Shown: piece by piece, positions 33,449-42,064 of the stretch
Numbering within the stretch: position 1 is the stretch's first letter
Layout: each line of letters opens with the position of its first letter
DNA from: Spirosoma agri
Lineage (GTDB): Bacteria; Bacteroidota; Bacteroidia; Cytophagales; Spirosomataceae
Reading direction: 5' to 3'
Assembly: GCF_010747415.1 (NCBI RefSeq)
Contig: NZ_JAAGNZ010000002.1
Span: 124,001-188,000, forward strand
Length of the DNA: 64,000 nucleotides
Translations under genes and position numbers: made by a program
The notes under the pieces: generated by a model
Databases searched by the model: none
Told to the model about the DNA's origin: nothing
Seen by the model: only the letters and a program-made list of their open reading frames with translations

Positions 33449-34355
33449 TGACTTGTTTGCCCGCAAGCTGGGCGATATGTCATTGAAACCTAGCTCCGAT
33501 GCTTTCGAGAGGCTACAGGCGAGGATGGGGCAAAAAAAAACAGAAACTAAAATCGTGTTCTGGCGTAACCCCGCGATTCAGAGCTATATGGCAGCAGCGG
33601 CCTGTCTGCTGTTGGTGTGTCTGTTTGGCTGGCTTTACTGGCCATCAGGCGATCGCCTAAAACCCGACTCGACTCAGATTGCCAGTAGCACACCAGTCAA
33701 TGGACAGAATCGACCAGACTCGCAGCCTACTGGAAAAGACAACAAAGCCATGTCTACAGAAGCTGGTAACGACAGAGTTGTACCAACGGAGCCGTCAGTT
33801 GAACAGGAAACGATCAAGCCCGAACCAATCGAGCAGCTAGCGCAGAGTCAACCCGTGTCGGAACGGATAAAGAGCAAGAACGACCATGTTGTTGCACCAG
33901 TTAGACGTTTTGGTTCTAACGTAGAAAACAGAAAGAGCGAAGCCGTTGTAGCCCAAACGAAACCTGTTGAGAACAAACAAAAAACGAGTGATCTGGTCGC
34001 AACGACCACTATGCCCGTGCAACCAACAGTATCGGAGCCGCCAGTTGTTGCTACCATAAAGCCAGCGCCAGCTACGGAACGCGGCCTTGTGGTGACCATT
34101 GCCGAACCCGAAGCATTAGTCGCAGCCCGTCAGGCAGCCAAGGTCTCTATCGAGGAGAAAACGGCCGTAGCCCTCGCGGATAAGCAGTCGGAGAAAGATA
34201 ATAAATCGGGTAATATCTGGCAGCAGGTAAAACGGTTTAAACAGGGGGACGTGTTTGCCAGAGGTGATCGCAGTGACAACGAGGGCGGTTTACTGGGTCG
34301 TGCCTATAGCGGTTTGAAGCATAGTATTGAAAAAGATAAATCAGCCAAGGAATGA
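33417..34355 (+). CDS. Single-span membrane protein, putative anti-sigma factor
   Basis: This 312-residue protein has a soluble N-terminal 55 residues (IDDLFARKLGDMSLKPSSDAF), one span (AAAACLLLVCLFGWLYW), and a long, Pro/Gln/Lys/Glu-rich disordered periplasmic part up to residue 290. This is the layout of anti-sigma factors in Bacteroidota, and it overlaps the sigma gene. The N-terminal segment lacks the HxxxCxxC zinc motif of ZAS-type anti-sigmas. The role is inferred from position. The last four bases overlap the next gene. Confidence 0.6.
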   Translation: MKKQTERQPIDDLFARKLGDMSLKPSSDAFERLQARMGQKKTETKIVFWRNPAIQSYMAAAACLLLVCLFGWLYWPSGDRLKPDSTQIASSTPVNGQNRPDSQPTGKDNKAMSTEAGNDRVVPTEPSVEQETIKPEPIEQLAQSQPVSERIKSKNDHVVAPVRRFGSNVENRKSEAVVAQTKPVENKQKTSDLVATTTMPVQPTVSEPPVVATIKPAPATERGLVVTIAEPEALVAARQAAKVSIEEKTAVALADKQSEKDNKSGNIWQQVKRFKQGDVFARGDRSDNEGGLLGRAYSGLKHSIEKDKSAKE

Positions 34356-35365
34356 AACGAATGCTGAAACTTATTGCTTCGGTAATTTTACTGCTACCGG
34401 CGTTTATCGCGCAGGCCGCACCCGAACATCCCGCCGATTCACTGGTCATTCGGTTTGCTAACCGCACTCGTCTGGTTATCTACGCGCCTGATAAAGCCAG
34501 CATTCAGGCTTTGTCCAACTATGATCTGAATAAGATCGTTCGCGAAATGAGCATGAAGCTGGATTCCGTATCAGGCGGTGAAACGGCTATTTCGAAGCAG
34601 GATGGGAGCCGATTCCTGAAGGATACTGTGCTCGTCGTTACGCGAAAGAAAAACGGGGTAACGATCGTTCTGAACGGGACAGGCGATTCGACTCGCTCGG
34701 ATTCGGTAAAAAACCGGCAGCAGTACAAACGGTCGACAGTACGCCGGGGCATAAACTCATGGTCGAGGAGCATCGATTTTCAGATTGGTCTGAACACGTT
34801 GTTGACCCAGTCAACGCTGGCCGCTTATCCGAGTGATGTATATTCCCTAAAGCCGTTGGGCTCACGCTATTTTGCTGTCGCTTTTTCGCAGCGGCCAACC
34901 CTGATAAATGGCAAGCGGGCAAAATTCAGTCTCTATTATGCCCTTGAAGGGTCCTGGAACAACTACATGTTCGAAAATAACGTCGTAGCCCAGAAGGGAG
35001 CTACCCAGCTTGACTTTGTGCCCTATCCGGAACAGCTCAAGAAAAGTAAACTGACAACCTTTGCCCTGCAATTGCCCGTTGTGCCACGCGTCAGTTTTTA
35101 CAATACAGCGGGGCGTAAAGTGTTTCACCTTGGTTTAGGCGGCTTCGTCGGTTACCGGCTCGACAGTTACACGAAGATCAAGCATCCGGATAACGACAAG
35201 GACCGTAACCATGCGAACTTTTACCTCAATGATTTTCGCTATGGTTTAGTGGCCCATATTGGTATCGTTCGGACGAATTTGTTCGTAAAATATGACCTGA
35301 ATCCGGTTTTTCAGGAGGGGAAAGGACCGGACGTTCGTACACTGAGTTTTGGTATATCGTTTTGA
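34352..35365 (+). CDS. Predicted outer-membrane beta-barrel protein
   Basis: This 337-residue protein has a signal peptide (MLKLIASVILLLPAFIAQAA). An N-terminal domain of about 100 residues (LVIRFANRTRLVIYAPDK ... ITIVLNGTG) comes before a C-terminal part with alternating strands that ends in an aromatic residue (DVRTLSFGISF), typical of outer-membrane barrels. It follows the sigma and membrane-protein genes with overlapping ends (ATGA), so it may be their output or sensor. No name can be given. Confidence 0.6.
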   Translation: MKRMLKLIASVILLLPAFIAQAAPEHPADSLVIRFANRTRLVIYAPDKASIQALSNYDLNKIVREMSMKLDSVSGGETAISKQDGSRFLKDTVLVVTRKKNGVTIVLNGTGDSTRSDSVKNRQQYKRSTVRRGINSWSRSIDFQIGLNTLLTQSTLAAYPSDVYSLKPLGSRYFAVAFSQRPTLINGKRAKFSLYYALEGSWNNYMFENNVVAQKGATQLDFVPYPEQLKKSKLTTFALQLPVVPRVSFYNTAGRKVFHLGLGGFVGYRLDSYTKIKHPDNDKDRNHANFYLNDFRYGLVAHIGIVRTNLFVKYDLNPVFQEGKGPDVRTLSFGISF

Positions 35366-36195
35366 TGAGTCAGGAAATCGTTTCAATCATTGGGTGCGGG
35401 TGGATCGGTTTACCCCTGGCCGAGCAACTCCTATCGGCGGGTTACGTCGTCAAAGGAAGTACGACAACAGCAGAAAAAGTAACATTGTTGCGCCAGAAAA
35501 AAATCGACGTCCACCAATTGTTGCTCAATCCTGAACCCATTGGCGATCTGGCTGCTTTGCTGGAAGCGGATACGCTGGTTATCGATATTCCGCCGAAAGC
35601 GGCCAAAACGGGTGACGATTTTCACCCCTTACAGATTCAGCACATAATCGATGCCGTTCAGCAATCGACGGTACAGCACGTGATTTATGTCAGTTCAACA
35701 TCAGTTTACCCCGATCTGAACCGGGTTGTTGTTGAAGATGACATCACCATACCCGAACAATCACCGTCACCGGGCCTGGTTATGGCAGAGCGTTTGGTAC
35801 AGACACTCGAACCGGAGCGATCCGTTACTATTTTGCGTTGTGGTGGACTACTGGGATACGATCGTAATCCCGGCAAATACGTTGCGGGTAAAACGGTCGA
35901 TACCGGTAGCGTTCCGGTCAATTACCTACACCCCGACGATGCCGTTGGTATTCTGACCGTTCTTGTTCAGCAAAAGCCAGCAGGCGTTTATAATGCAGCA
36001 GCCCCCCTACATCCGACCCGGGAAGCGATCTATCGAAAAAGCTGCTCGGAATTTGGATACGCCTTACCTACGTTCGTTGAGCCACCGAAGCCGGTTCCAT
36101 ACAAGGTCATCAGCCCGGCCAAACTGCTCGAAGCGATAGCGTACACGTTTCACTACCCCGATCCGTTGCAGTTCCTGTACGGCGATCGTGACTAA
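35365..36195 (+). CDS. NAD(P)-binding SDR / epimerase-like protein (YeeZ-type)
   Basis: This 276-residue Rossmann protein starts IVSIIGCGWIGLPLAEQL (GxGxxG variant). It has VIDIPPKA, VIYVSSTSVYPD with the catalytic-type Ser/Thr-Tyr region, and YLHPDDAVG, typical of extended SDRs like E. coli YeeZ. The substrate is unknown. The start at ATG 35365 overlaps the previous stop by one base (TGATG). It converges on the glycosyltransferase gene with a five-base gap. Confidence 0.8.
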   Translation: MSQEIVSIIGCGWIGLPLAEQLLSAGYVVKGSTTTAEKVTLLRQKKIDVHQLLLNPEPIGDLAALLEADTLVIDIPPKAAKTGDDFHPLQIQHIIDAVQQSTVQHVIYVSSTSVYPDLNRVVVEDDITIPEQSPSPGLVMAERLVQTLEPERSVTILRCGGLLGYDRNPGKYVAGKTVDTGSVPVNYLHPDDAVGILTVLVQQKPAGVYNAAAPLHPTREAIYRKSCSEFGYALPTFVEPPKPVPYKVISPAKLLEAIAYTFHYPDPLQFLYGDRD

Positions 36196-36200
36196 CCAGC

Positions 36201-37346
36201 TTACGACCGTAGCAGGTGCCGGACGCGGGTGAGGAAGAAACCACCCGACGATTTGCTTTTGGGCGTTGTGGCGCGGTTTAAAGCCGCCAGGAACAGGAAA
36301 TAACCCTGAGCATGCCACGCCCGGAACCGCTCACTGACCTGACTATCGTACTGCGGTAGATAGCTGAGTAACTTATCCAGGTCGAATCGGTCAGCAGCCA
36401 CGCCAACGCCCGCCCGTTGCCCATCGATTGCGTTACAGGACTGCTCGAAGTGGTTCGGTTGCGGAATCATAAGAGCAGGTTTGCCCAGATAAGCGGCCTC
36501 GCAAACGGATTCGAAGCCAGCTGTTGTAACGATCGCTTTACAGCGCGCCATAAACTCCAGAAACCGTTTACCATCAATGGCATGATAGGTCAACGTTTCG
36601 TCAGTCACTTCGTCGGGAACGCTGACGCCCGAATGGAAGCCATGCATCGAAACCGCCGGATGTTCCTGATGCGCTTTTGCCAGCTCGATCTTCAGACCTG
36701 GCTGCGTAACATAGGCCAATAGAAAATCGCCCGATGTGGGTTTCATAGCCGTGATCTCCTGACGCAACAGGGGCGGTACGACCCGAATACGCTGGCTCGG
36801 CTCATCGGCTTGCTTATCGAACGACAACGCCAGCAATTCCTTCGCCCCGAAACAGGTCAGACGTGTATTAAATTTGAACGCCTGCCGATAGAACCATTGT
36901 CCTTTAGGCCGCTGGAAGTTAGAGTGGAAGGCGAAATACTGATGCGCTATGCAGATCATCGGGACCGATGGGCGCAGGAAGGCATACGTCAGGCCACCGA
37001 GCATTTCGTAGAAGTTAACGACTACATCGGGCCGCTTCGTTTCGATGTGGTCACGCACCTGCTTCAAACTGCGCCAGAAGGGACGGATAGACCGAATGGC
37101 CCGAATCGTTGTTCTGGTTGGTTCGAGTTCATTGGTGCCCGCGTTGTAAACCAGCCCTGGACTGAAGATTGGCGTAATCGGTGCGCTAAATTTCTCGCTA
37201 AAAAAAGCCGGTACGCTTCGTTCGGCTGTTACGCCCACCAGAGCCCCTACAACTTCGTGACCCGCAATCGTTAGAATTTGAGCCAGCGACAATGCCTGGG
37301 TCAAGTGGCCACGTCCTTCGCCCTGAACTAAAAATAAAACACGCAT
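36201..37346 (-). CDS. Glycosyltransferase (GT28-like, UDP-GlcNAc transferase fold)
   Basis: This 381-residue protein opens with MRVLFLVQGEGRGHLTQALS, the GxGHxxxA-type loop of MurG-like GT-B enzymes. The C-terminal donor domain has CKAIVTTAGFESVCEAAYLG and KPALMIPQPNHFEQSCNA, the usual sugar-nucleotide site. Acceptor and donor are unknown. It is 11 bases downstream of an LpxH-like gene on the same strand, and the pair is probably an operon for an envelope glycolipid. Confidence 0.85.
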   Translation of the reverse strand: MRVLFLVQGEGRGHLTQALSLAQILTIAGHEVVGALVGVTAERSVPAFFSEKFSAPITPIFSPGLVYNAGTNELEPTRTTIRAIRSIRPFWRSLKQVRDHIETKRPDVVVNFYEMLGGLTYAFLRPSVPMICIAHQYFAFHSNFQRPKGQWFYRQAFKFNTRLTCFGAKELLALSFDKQADEPSQRIRVVPPLLRQEITAMKPTSGDFLLAYVTQPGLKIELAKAHQEHPAVSMHGFHSGVSVPDEVTDETLTYHAIDGKRFLEFMARCKAIVTTAGFESVCEAAYLGKPALMIPQPNHFEQSCNAIDGQRAGVGVAADRFDLDKLLSYLPQYDSQVSERFRAWHAQGYFLFLAALNRATTPKSKSSGGFFLTRVRHLLRS

Positions 37347-37356
37347 GATGGTGAGG

Positions 37357-38163
37357 TTAGTCGATCTGAATGCTTAGTGCTGGGCCAACTTGCACTGGCT
37401 GCTGTTCTTCTTCATCGTTGTCAGACGTATAGTAGAGCAAACTCCAGTTGCCATCATGGTCCTCGACGAGTGCGCTCATCGTTTCGACCCAGTCGCCGGA
37501 GTTCATGTACATGATCCCGTCATAGTCATGAATGGCGGGCTGGTGGATATGGCCGCAGATGACGCCGTCGCAGTTACGGGCGCGGGCCAGCTCCGTCAGT
37601 TTTTGCTCGTAATCGGAAATGTAACTAACCGCTTGTTTAATTCGGCTCTTAACCTGCTGGGAGAGAGAATAGTAAGGCAAGCCTCGCCAGTTGCGGTACT
37701 GATTGTAAAACTTATTTACCCAAAGTAGAAAGGTGTAGCCAATGTCGCCCAGATAGGCCAGCCACTTCATTTGTGAGGTGATCGAATCAAAAACGTCGCC
37801 GTGGGTAATGTAGAATTTTTTGTCGCCGGACAGCAGTATATAATCTTTGCGTATACAGAAGTTCCGTCCCACTTTAAGGGGCATCACCTGATCCAGAAAA
37901 TCGTCGTGATTACCGCGTAAATAGATGACTTTTGTGTTGTAATGAACGATTTGCTTTAAAACCGTCTTAAAAAAAGCAGTATGTTTCTTCTTCCAGGTAC
38001 CGTACTGTTTCAACTGCCATCCATCAATAATATCACCATTGAGAATGAGCCGCTGGCACGAATAATTGCGCAGAAACTCAGTGGCCTCTTTGGCTTTTGA
38101 ACCGGCAGTGCCGAGGTGAATGTCAGAGAGTACAATGGTGCGGAACTGCGTACTTGATTTCAT
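37357..38163 (-). CDS. UDP-2,3-diacylglucosamine diphosphatase-like metallophosphoesterase
   Basis: This 268-residue calcineurin-like phosphoesterase has all metal motifs in order: LSDIHLGTAGS (residue about 13), NGDIIDGW, LRGNHDDFLDQ, ITHGDVFDS and CGHIHQPAI. The layout and the YISDYEQKL helix resemble LpxH, which releases lipid X in lipid A synthesis, but a role on another nucleotide-lipid cannot be excluded. It is likely co-transcribed with the glycosyltransferase downstream. The intergenic space towards the next gene (38164-38275) holds a TTATTCACA nonamer (38245-38253), a consensus DnaA box. Confidence 0.82.
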   Translation of the reverse strand: MKSSTQFRTIVLSDIHLGTAGSKAKEATEFLRNYSCQRLILNGDIIDGWQLKQYGTWKKKHTAFFKTVLKQIVHYNTKVIYLRGNHDDFLDQVMPLKVGRNFCIRKDYILLSGDKKFYITHGDVFDSITSQMKWLAYLGDIGYTFLLWVNKFYNQYRNWRGLPYYSLSQQVKSRIKQAVSYISDYEQKLTELARARNCDGVICGHIHQPAIHDYDGIMYMNSGDWVETMSALVEDHDGNWSLLYYTSDNDEEEQQPVQVGPALSIQID

Positions 38164-38275
38164 GGACGAATTTACCTTCCATGTATGAAGTAGGATTTAT
38201 GCTAATGTTACCAAATTGCCAAGTTTAATGTCCTTGTAGGACAGTTATTCACATTGACTTAATACAAAACCATAT

Positions 38276-38908
38276 ATGGAAAATCCGGTGCTAATTTTTG
38301 GGGCAGGAAGCCTGGGCCTGACAGCCTTAGATTTATTCCAGCGTAATAACGTTGTCGTTTATGGGTTGCTGGACGACAACAAAGAACTGCACGGGAAAGA
38401 GTTTGGGGAGGTAACGGTGCTGGGCGAAACGGACGATGATGGCTTCCTGAAGCTTATCGGCCAAAAATGCGAAGCGTTCATTGCCATCAGCGACTCGCGC
38501 GTTCGCAAACGGCTGGTTAAATTACTCAACGAACGGCGTAAGGTTCAGCCCGTCAATGCTATTCACGACACAGCCGTTGTGTCTAAAATGGTCTTACTCG
38601 GACATGGTAACCTGATTGCGGCTCGTGCCGTCGTCAATCCCTTTTCGGAAATCGGTCATCACTGCATTATTCAATCGGGAGCTGTTATTGAAAGCCAGGC
38701 CAAGCTCGGTGATTACGTAAATGTAGGAACCGGGAGCGTCATTAACAGTGGCGTGACGATCGGCGAAGGGGCTTTCATTGGCACAGGGGCAACGATCATT
38801 GCCGGGGTGACCATCGGGAAAAACGCCCGTGTGGGAGCGGGCTCAGTGGTTGTGGAGAACGTCGATGCGAACGCAACCGTATTCGGCAATCCCGCCAATA
38901 AACTGTAG
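38276..38908 (+). CDS. NeuD-like sugar O-acyltransferase with left-handed beta helix
   Basis: This 210-residue protein has a PglD/NeuD-type N-terminal Rossmann part (PVLIFGAGSLGLTALDLF, then VVYGLLDDNKELHGKEF). Hexapeptide repeats follow from about residue 105 (IAARAVVNPFSEIG ... VNVGTGSVINSGVTIGEG, IGTGATIIAGVTIG, ARVGAGSVVVENV). Such enzymes acetylate an amino-sugar or sugar hydroxyl, often for surface polysaccharide. It stands alone, divergent from the LpxH-like gene, and is followed by a repeat-rich gap. Confidence 0.88.
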   Translation: MENPVLIFGAGSLGLTALDLFQRNNVVVYGLLDDNKELHGKEFGEVTVLGETDDDGFLKLIGQKCEAFIAISDSRVRKRLVKLLNERRKVQPVNAIHDTAVVSKMVLLGHGNLIAARAVVNPFSEIGHHCIIQSGAVIESQAKLGDYVNVGTGSVINSGVTIGEGAFIGTGATIIAGVTIGKNARVGAGSVVVENVDANATVFGNPANKL

Positions 38909-38929
38909 AGACGAATTACCATGCGTCTC
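38908..38929. repeat. Short palindrome of the GAGACG...CGTCTC type
   Basis: GAGACG and CGTCTC (38908-38913, 38924-38929) flank ten bases right after the acyltransferase stop codon. Similar palindromes starting with GTAGAGACG are scattered through many Cytophagales and cyanobacterial genomes as I recall; copy number here is not testable within the window. Confidence 0.4.
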
Positions 38930-38972
38930 CTGCGCGTCAGCAATAGTTTAGGTGACTGGACTGACTGGTTAC

Positions 38973-39029
38973 GTCTTACGAGCGTCAGCAATGATCAACG
39001 AAATAAACCATTGCTGACGCTCGTAAGAC
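38973..39029. repeat. Perfect 21-bp inverted repeat in a non-coding gap
   Basis: The left arm 38973-38993 begins GTCTTACGAGCG and is fully complementary to 39009-39029; the loop is 15 bases. With one mismatch the stem can be lengthened by three more pairs. The core GCGTCAGCAAT occurs a third time at about 38934-38944. It lies between convergent genes and has no T-run. Confidence 0.75.
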
Positions 39030-39058
39030 ATAATGATGCCGCACCGGCGGACCGGTCT

Positions 39059-40000
39059 CTACTCGACGTACAACACTTCGTTGGCAAGGAAATCCTGGTA
39101 GGTACGTTCAATGCCCTCACGTAACTCGGTTGTGTGTTTCCAGCCCATAGCGTGAAGCCGCGAAACATCCATCAGCTTACGAGGTGTACCGTCGGGTTTT
39201 TCGGTGTTCCAGCGCAGTTCGCCTTCGAAGCCAATCGTTTCTTTGACCATTTCGGCCAGTTCGCGAATGGTAACATCTTCACCCGTACCAATGTTGACAA
39301 ACAGTTCGTCGCTGTAATGTTCCATCAGGTAGAAACAGGCATCGGCAAGGTCATCGGCGTGGAGGAATTCACGCATTGGTGAACCCGTCCCCCAGATTTC
39401 AACCGAAGGCTGATCATTGATTTTAGCCTCGTGGAACTTACGGATCAATGCGGGCAACACGTGCGATCCCTGCAAATCGTAGTTGTCGTTGGGACCGTAC
39501 AAATTCGTCGGCATCGCCGAGATGAAATTACAGCCATACTGACTTCGGTACGCTTCGCAGAGTTTAATACCCGTTATTTTAGCGATCGCGTATGGCTCGT
39601 TGGTCGATTCCAAAAAGCCACTCAGCAAATATTCTTCCTTAAGCGGCTGCGGAGCCAGCTTCGGATAGATGCACGACGAACCAAGGAACAATAGCTTAGT
39701 CACCCCTGTTTCGTAAGAGCTATGGATGATGTTCGATTCGATCAATAGATTATCGTAAAGGAACTCGGCGCGGTATATATTATTGGCCATAATGCCGCCA
39801 ACTTTAGCCGCTGCCAGAAACACATACTCGGGCTTCTCTTCGGCAAAAAAATTGGCTACCGCTGCCTGATTACGAAGATCTAATTCAGATGAGGTACGGA
39901 CAATTATATTTTCATACCCTTCGGCATGTAACTTGCGAACAATAGCTGAGCCGACCATACCTCGGTGTCCGGCAACGTAAATGCGGGCCTGTTTTTCCAC
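39059..40000 (-). CDS. fcl: GDP-L-fucose synthase
   Basis: This enzyme converts GDP-4-keto-6-deoxymannose to GDP-L-fucose by epimerisation and NADPH reduction. The 313-residue extended SDR has [17 protein letters not shown] for [15 protein letters not shown], the catalytic YAIAKITG (Tyr-x3-Lys), and [13 protein letters not shown]. The start codon is GTG at 40000; an in-frame TAA lies four codons upstream, so no ATG alternative exists before it. The partner enzyme gmd is not in this window. Confidence 0.95.
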   Translation of the reverse strand: MEKQARIYVAGHRGMVGSAIVRKLHAEGYENIIVRTSSELDLRNQAAVANFFAEEKPEYVFLAAAKVGGIMANNIYRAEFLYDNLLIESNIIHSSYETGVTKLLFLGSSCIYPKLAPQPLKEEYLLSGFLESTNEPYAIAKITGIKLCEAYRSQYGCNFISAMPTNLYGPNDNYDLQGSHVLPALIRKFHEAKINDQPSVEIWGTGSPMREFLHADDLADACFYLMEHYSDELFVNIGTGEDVTIRELAEMVKETIGFEGELRWNTEKPDGTPRKLMDVSRLHAMGWKHTTELREGIERTYQDFLANEVLYVE

Positions 40001-40074
40001 GATCTTTATTTATGTGAGAATGCCGGTTACACCGGAAACGGATTTACAAAATAATACTATATAGCCAAGCGTTG

Positions 40075-40091
40075 CAAACTTAACAAACTTA
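40075..40091 (-). promoter_or_regulatory. Tandem -7 elements before fcl
   Basis: On the minus strand TAAGTTTG occurs twice (40091-40084 and 40082-40075), each fitting TAnnTTTG. The tandem copies may give two nearby start sites. No clear -33 box is seen. Confidence 0.4.
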
Positions 40092-40115
40092 GGGCACCAA
40101 TCGTTTACACTAGTT

Positions 40116-41147
40116 ATGTTAACCGTATTATTTAAACGTTTTCCTTTTGTTGTCTTATTTTCGTTGACGGGAACATTGTTTGCCCAGCCTCAACCTGCAC
40201 AACCCGCATCATTGACAACAGCGTCGAAGCCAGTTCTGGCGCCGTCCGGATCGTCGGCTATGTCGTTTTCTTCGGTGTCATCGTCCCTTGGCCTTCCATC
40301 AATGTCCTCGCTGAAAGAGAAGAAGGAAGAGTATCTCACCAACTTGAAAGACAGTAAAGATGCGCTCGTCTCCGATGGTATGCCTGATCTGGGCTTGAAG
40401 ATAAAACACCTAAAGAAGCTAAAATCTGATAAAAAAGACAAGAAAAAGGTATCGAAGAACGAATATGAAGGCTTGACCATGATCAAAGCCTATACGAAAA
40501 TGGGCAGTGGTGACCGGACCATAGTTGAAGAGTTTCATATTCTGAAAGATAACGATGCCGCCAAACCACTGCCGTATGTCCGGGATGTGTATCGCTACTA
40601 CCAGCGGAGTAATCGGGTATCCAGTTCTATCATAAAAGATGAAGGGACGGGGCTCCTGTTGCATGGTCCTTACAAGCGTTACCAAAACGGTGATTTGGTT
40701 GAGGAAGGGTTTTATTACGCAGGTATGAAAGATGGTCGCTGGGAGAAATACGATGCCCGGTTTATGTTAAAAGATAAATCGCGGTGGGCAAAGGGGGTTC
40801 CGGCAGAGTCGAGGATAACGTATTACGATTCGACCCACCGGAAAGTTAAAGAAATTGTCCCGATCGAATACGGTAAAGTCAAAGGCACGTATACGGCTTA
40901 CCACGAAAATGGGCTGCTTGCCGAAGAGGGGAAATACGACAATGGCGTTAAAATTGGGCGTTGGACGGAATTTTACCCGATTAGTCCGAGTGGTCGTCGT
41001 ATGCGCAAAAAACTCACCCAACACGCCAGTGATCAGTGGGATACGGACTTCGAGCCCTATACAATTACGGAGTGGGATGAGAAAGGAAAAGTGACCTTCG
41101 AGCGGGCCAAAGAAAAGGTAATCCAGGAAGAGGAAACCGAAAACTAG
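40116..41147 (+). CDS. Exported MORN/YwqK-like repeat protein
   Basis: This 343-residue protein has a signal peptide (FPFVVLFSLTGTLFAQP) and then a Ser-rich linker. A Lys-rich segment follows (LKIKHLKKLKSDKKDKKKVS). The C-terminal half has tryptophan-containing antitoxin-like repeats: LHGPYKRYQNGDLVEEGFYY, GRWEKYDARF, GTYTAYHENGLLAEEGKYDN and GRWTEFYP. These are YwqK/MORN-type repeats, abundant in Bacteroidota, of unknown role. Nothing in the context fixes a function. Confidence 0.75.
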   Translation: MLTVLFKRFPFVVLFSLTGTLFAQPQPAQPASLTTASKPVLAPSGSSAMSFSSVSSSLGLPSMSSLKEKKEEYLTNLKDSKDALVSDGMPDLGLKIKHLKKLKSDKKDKKKVSKNEYEGLTMIKAYTKMGSGDRTIVEEFHILKDNDAAKPLPYVRDVYRYYQRSNRVSSSIIKDEGTGLLLHGPYKRYQNGDLVEEGFYYAGMKDGRWEKYDARFMLKDKSRWAKGVPAESRITYYDSTHRKVKEIVPIEYGKVKGTYTAYHENGLLAEEGKYDNGVKIGRWTEFYPISPSGRRMRKKLTQHASDQWDTDFEPYTITEWDEKGKVTFERAKEKVIQEEETEN

Positions 41148-41187
41148 ACGGGCCAGAACAACGCTGTTCCAGCCTCATTTGGACAAA

Positions 41188-41994
41188 CTACTTGAATACG
41201 CCTTTTGGGTCGGGACGTTTCGCCTGTAGATCGGCCAGGTAAGTCAGATCCAGAATAGAAAAGTCGAGCGTATAAGCCTGGTGAAAGTATTCCCAGGCTT
41301 TGTCGTAATCGGTCTTCAGAAAATTGACCAGTGATAATTTCTGGTAGGAAGTAGCCAGCGCCGGACCGATGGCCAGCGATTTCTGCAAATACTGCTCCGC
41401 TTCGGCCAGATCACTCGGATCCGCTTTGTCCTGATAATTTTTTATCTGGAGAGTCGCCAGATCCGTCATCAGTACGGTATTGGTATCCGCGATGGCTACC
41501 CCTCGCTTCAGCATTCGGATGGCGTCGGTCGTATTGTCTTTCTGATAACAGACCACGCCCAGGCCCCAATACGCATCGGCATTTTGCGCGTTGAGTAACC
41601 AAGCCAGATTAAAGCGATGAGCCGCTGTATCCAGATCACCCTTCATCACATAGTCCCAGCCACGGGCCGCAAAAAAGTCGCTGGCTTCGGGCCGACTGGC
41701 AAAATTTCGGTCACAGTCATTCAGAAAATGAATTTCCTGATCGATTTGAGCGGCAGTTTTAGGTCGTTCACCAAAAAGAGGCAACGTATTCGCTGAACCT
41801 GCCGATTCCGGGGTTGCACTATCCGACGCCGTCGATTCCGCTTTTGCCGTATTGCGTTCTGTCGTAGCTGCTGTGCTGCTTAACGCCCGCGTGGCAGTAG
41901 GCCGCGCTGACGTTACAAGCTGTTTGGGCTGTGCCAATGATAAGATAGGCAACATGACCAAACTCCACTGCACCAGATTCATCCGGACGTTCAT
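41188..41994 (-). CDS. Exported TPR-repeat protein
   Basis: This 268-residue protein has a signal peptide (MNVRMNLVQWSLVMLPILSLAQ), a Thr/Ala/Ser-rich linker, and TPR helices from about residue 105 (FFAARGWDYVMKGDLDTAAH, RFNLAWLLNAQNADAYWGLG, CYQKDNTTDAIRMLKRG, LAEAEQYLQKSLAIGP, DKAWEYFHQAYTLDFS). The frame could start at GTG 42006, but ATG 41994 gives a better signal peptide. Such proteins serve as protein-binding scaffolds in the periplasm or outer membrane. Partner unknown. Confidence 0.75.
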   Translation of the reverse strand: MNVRMNLVQWSLVMLPILSLAQPKQLVTSARPTATRALSSTAATTERNTAKAESTASDSATPESAGSANTLPLFGERPKTAAQIDQEIHFLNDCDRNFASRPEASDFFAARGWDYVMKGDLDTAAHRFNLAWLLNAQNADAYWGLGVVCYQKDNTTDAIRMLKRGVAIADTNTVLMTDLATLQIKNYQDKADPSDLAEAEQYLQKSLAIGPALATSYQKLSLVNFLKTDYDKAWEYFHQAYTLDFSILDLTYLADLQAKRPDPKGVFK

Positions 41995-42064
41995 ACTGAC
42001 TAACACACTGCTGGTATTATGGGTAAAACGAATGGGGAATCCAAGTTAGTACATTGCGCTGATA

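Noticed and set aside
38921-39124. Small frame between the acyltransferase and fcl genes
   Set aside because: It runs through inverted repeats and overlaps the end of fcl on the other strand; non-coding.
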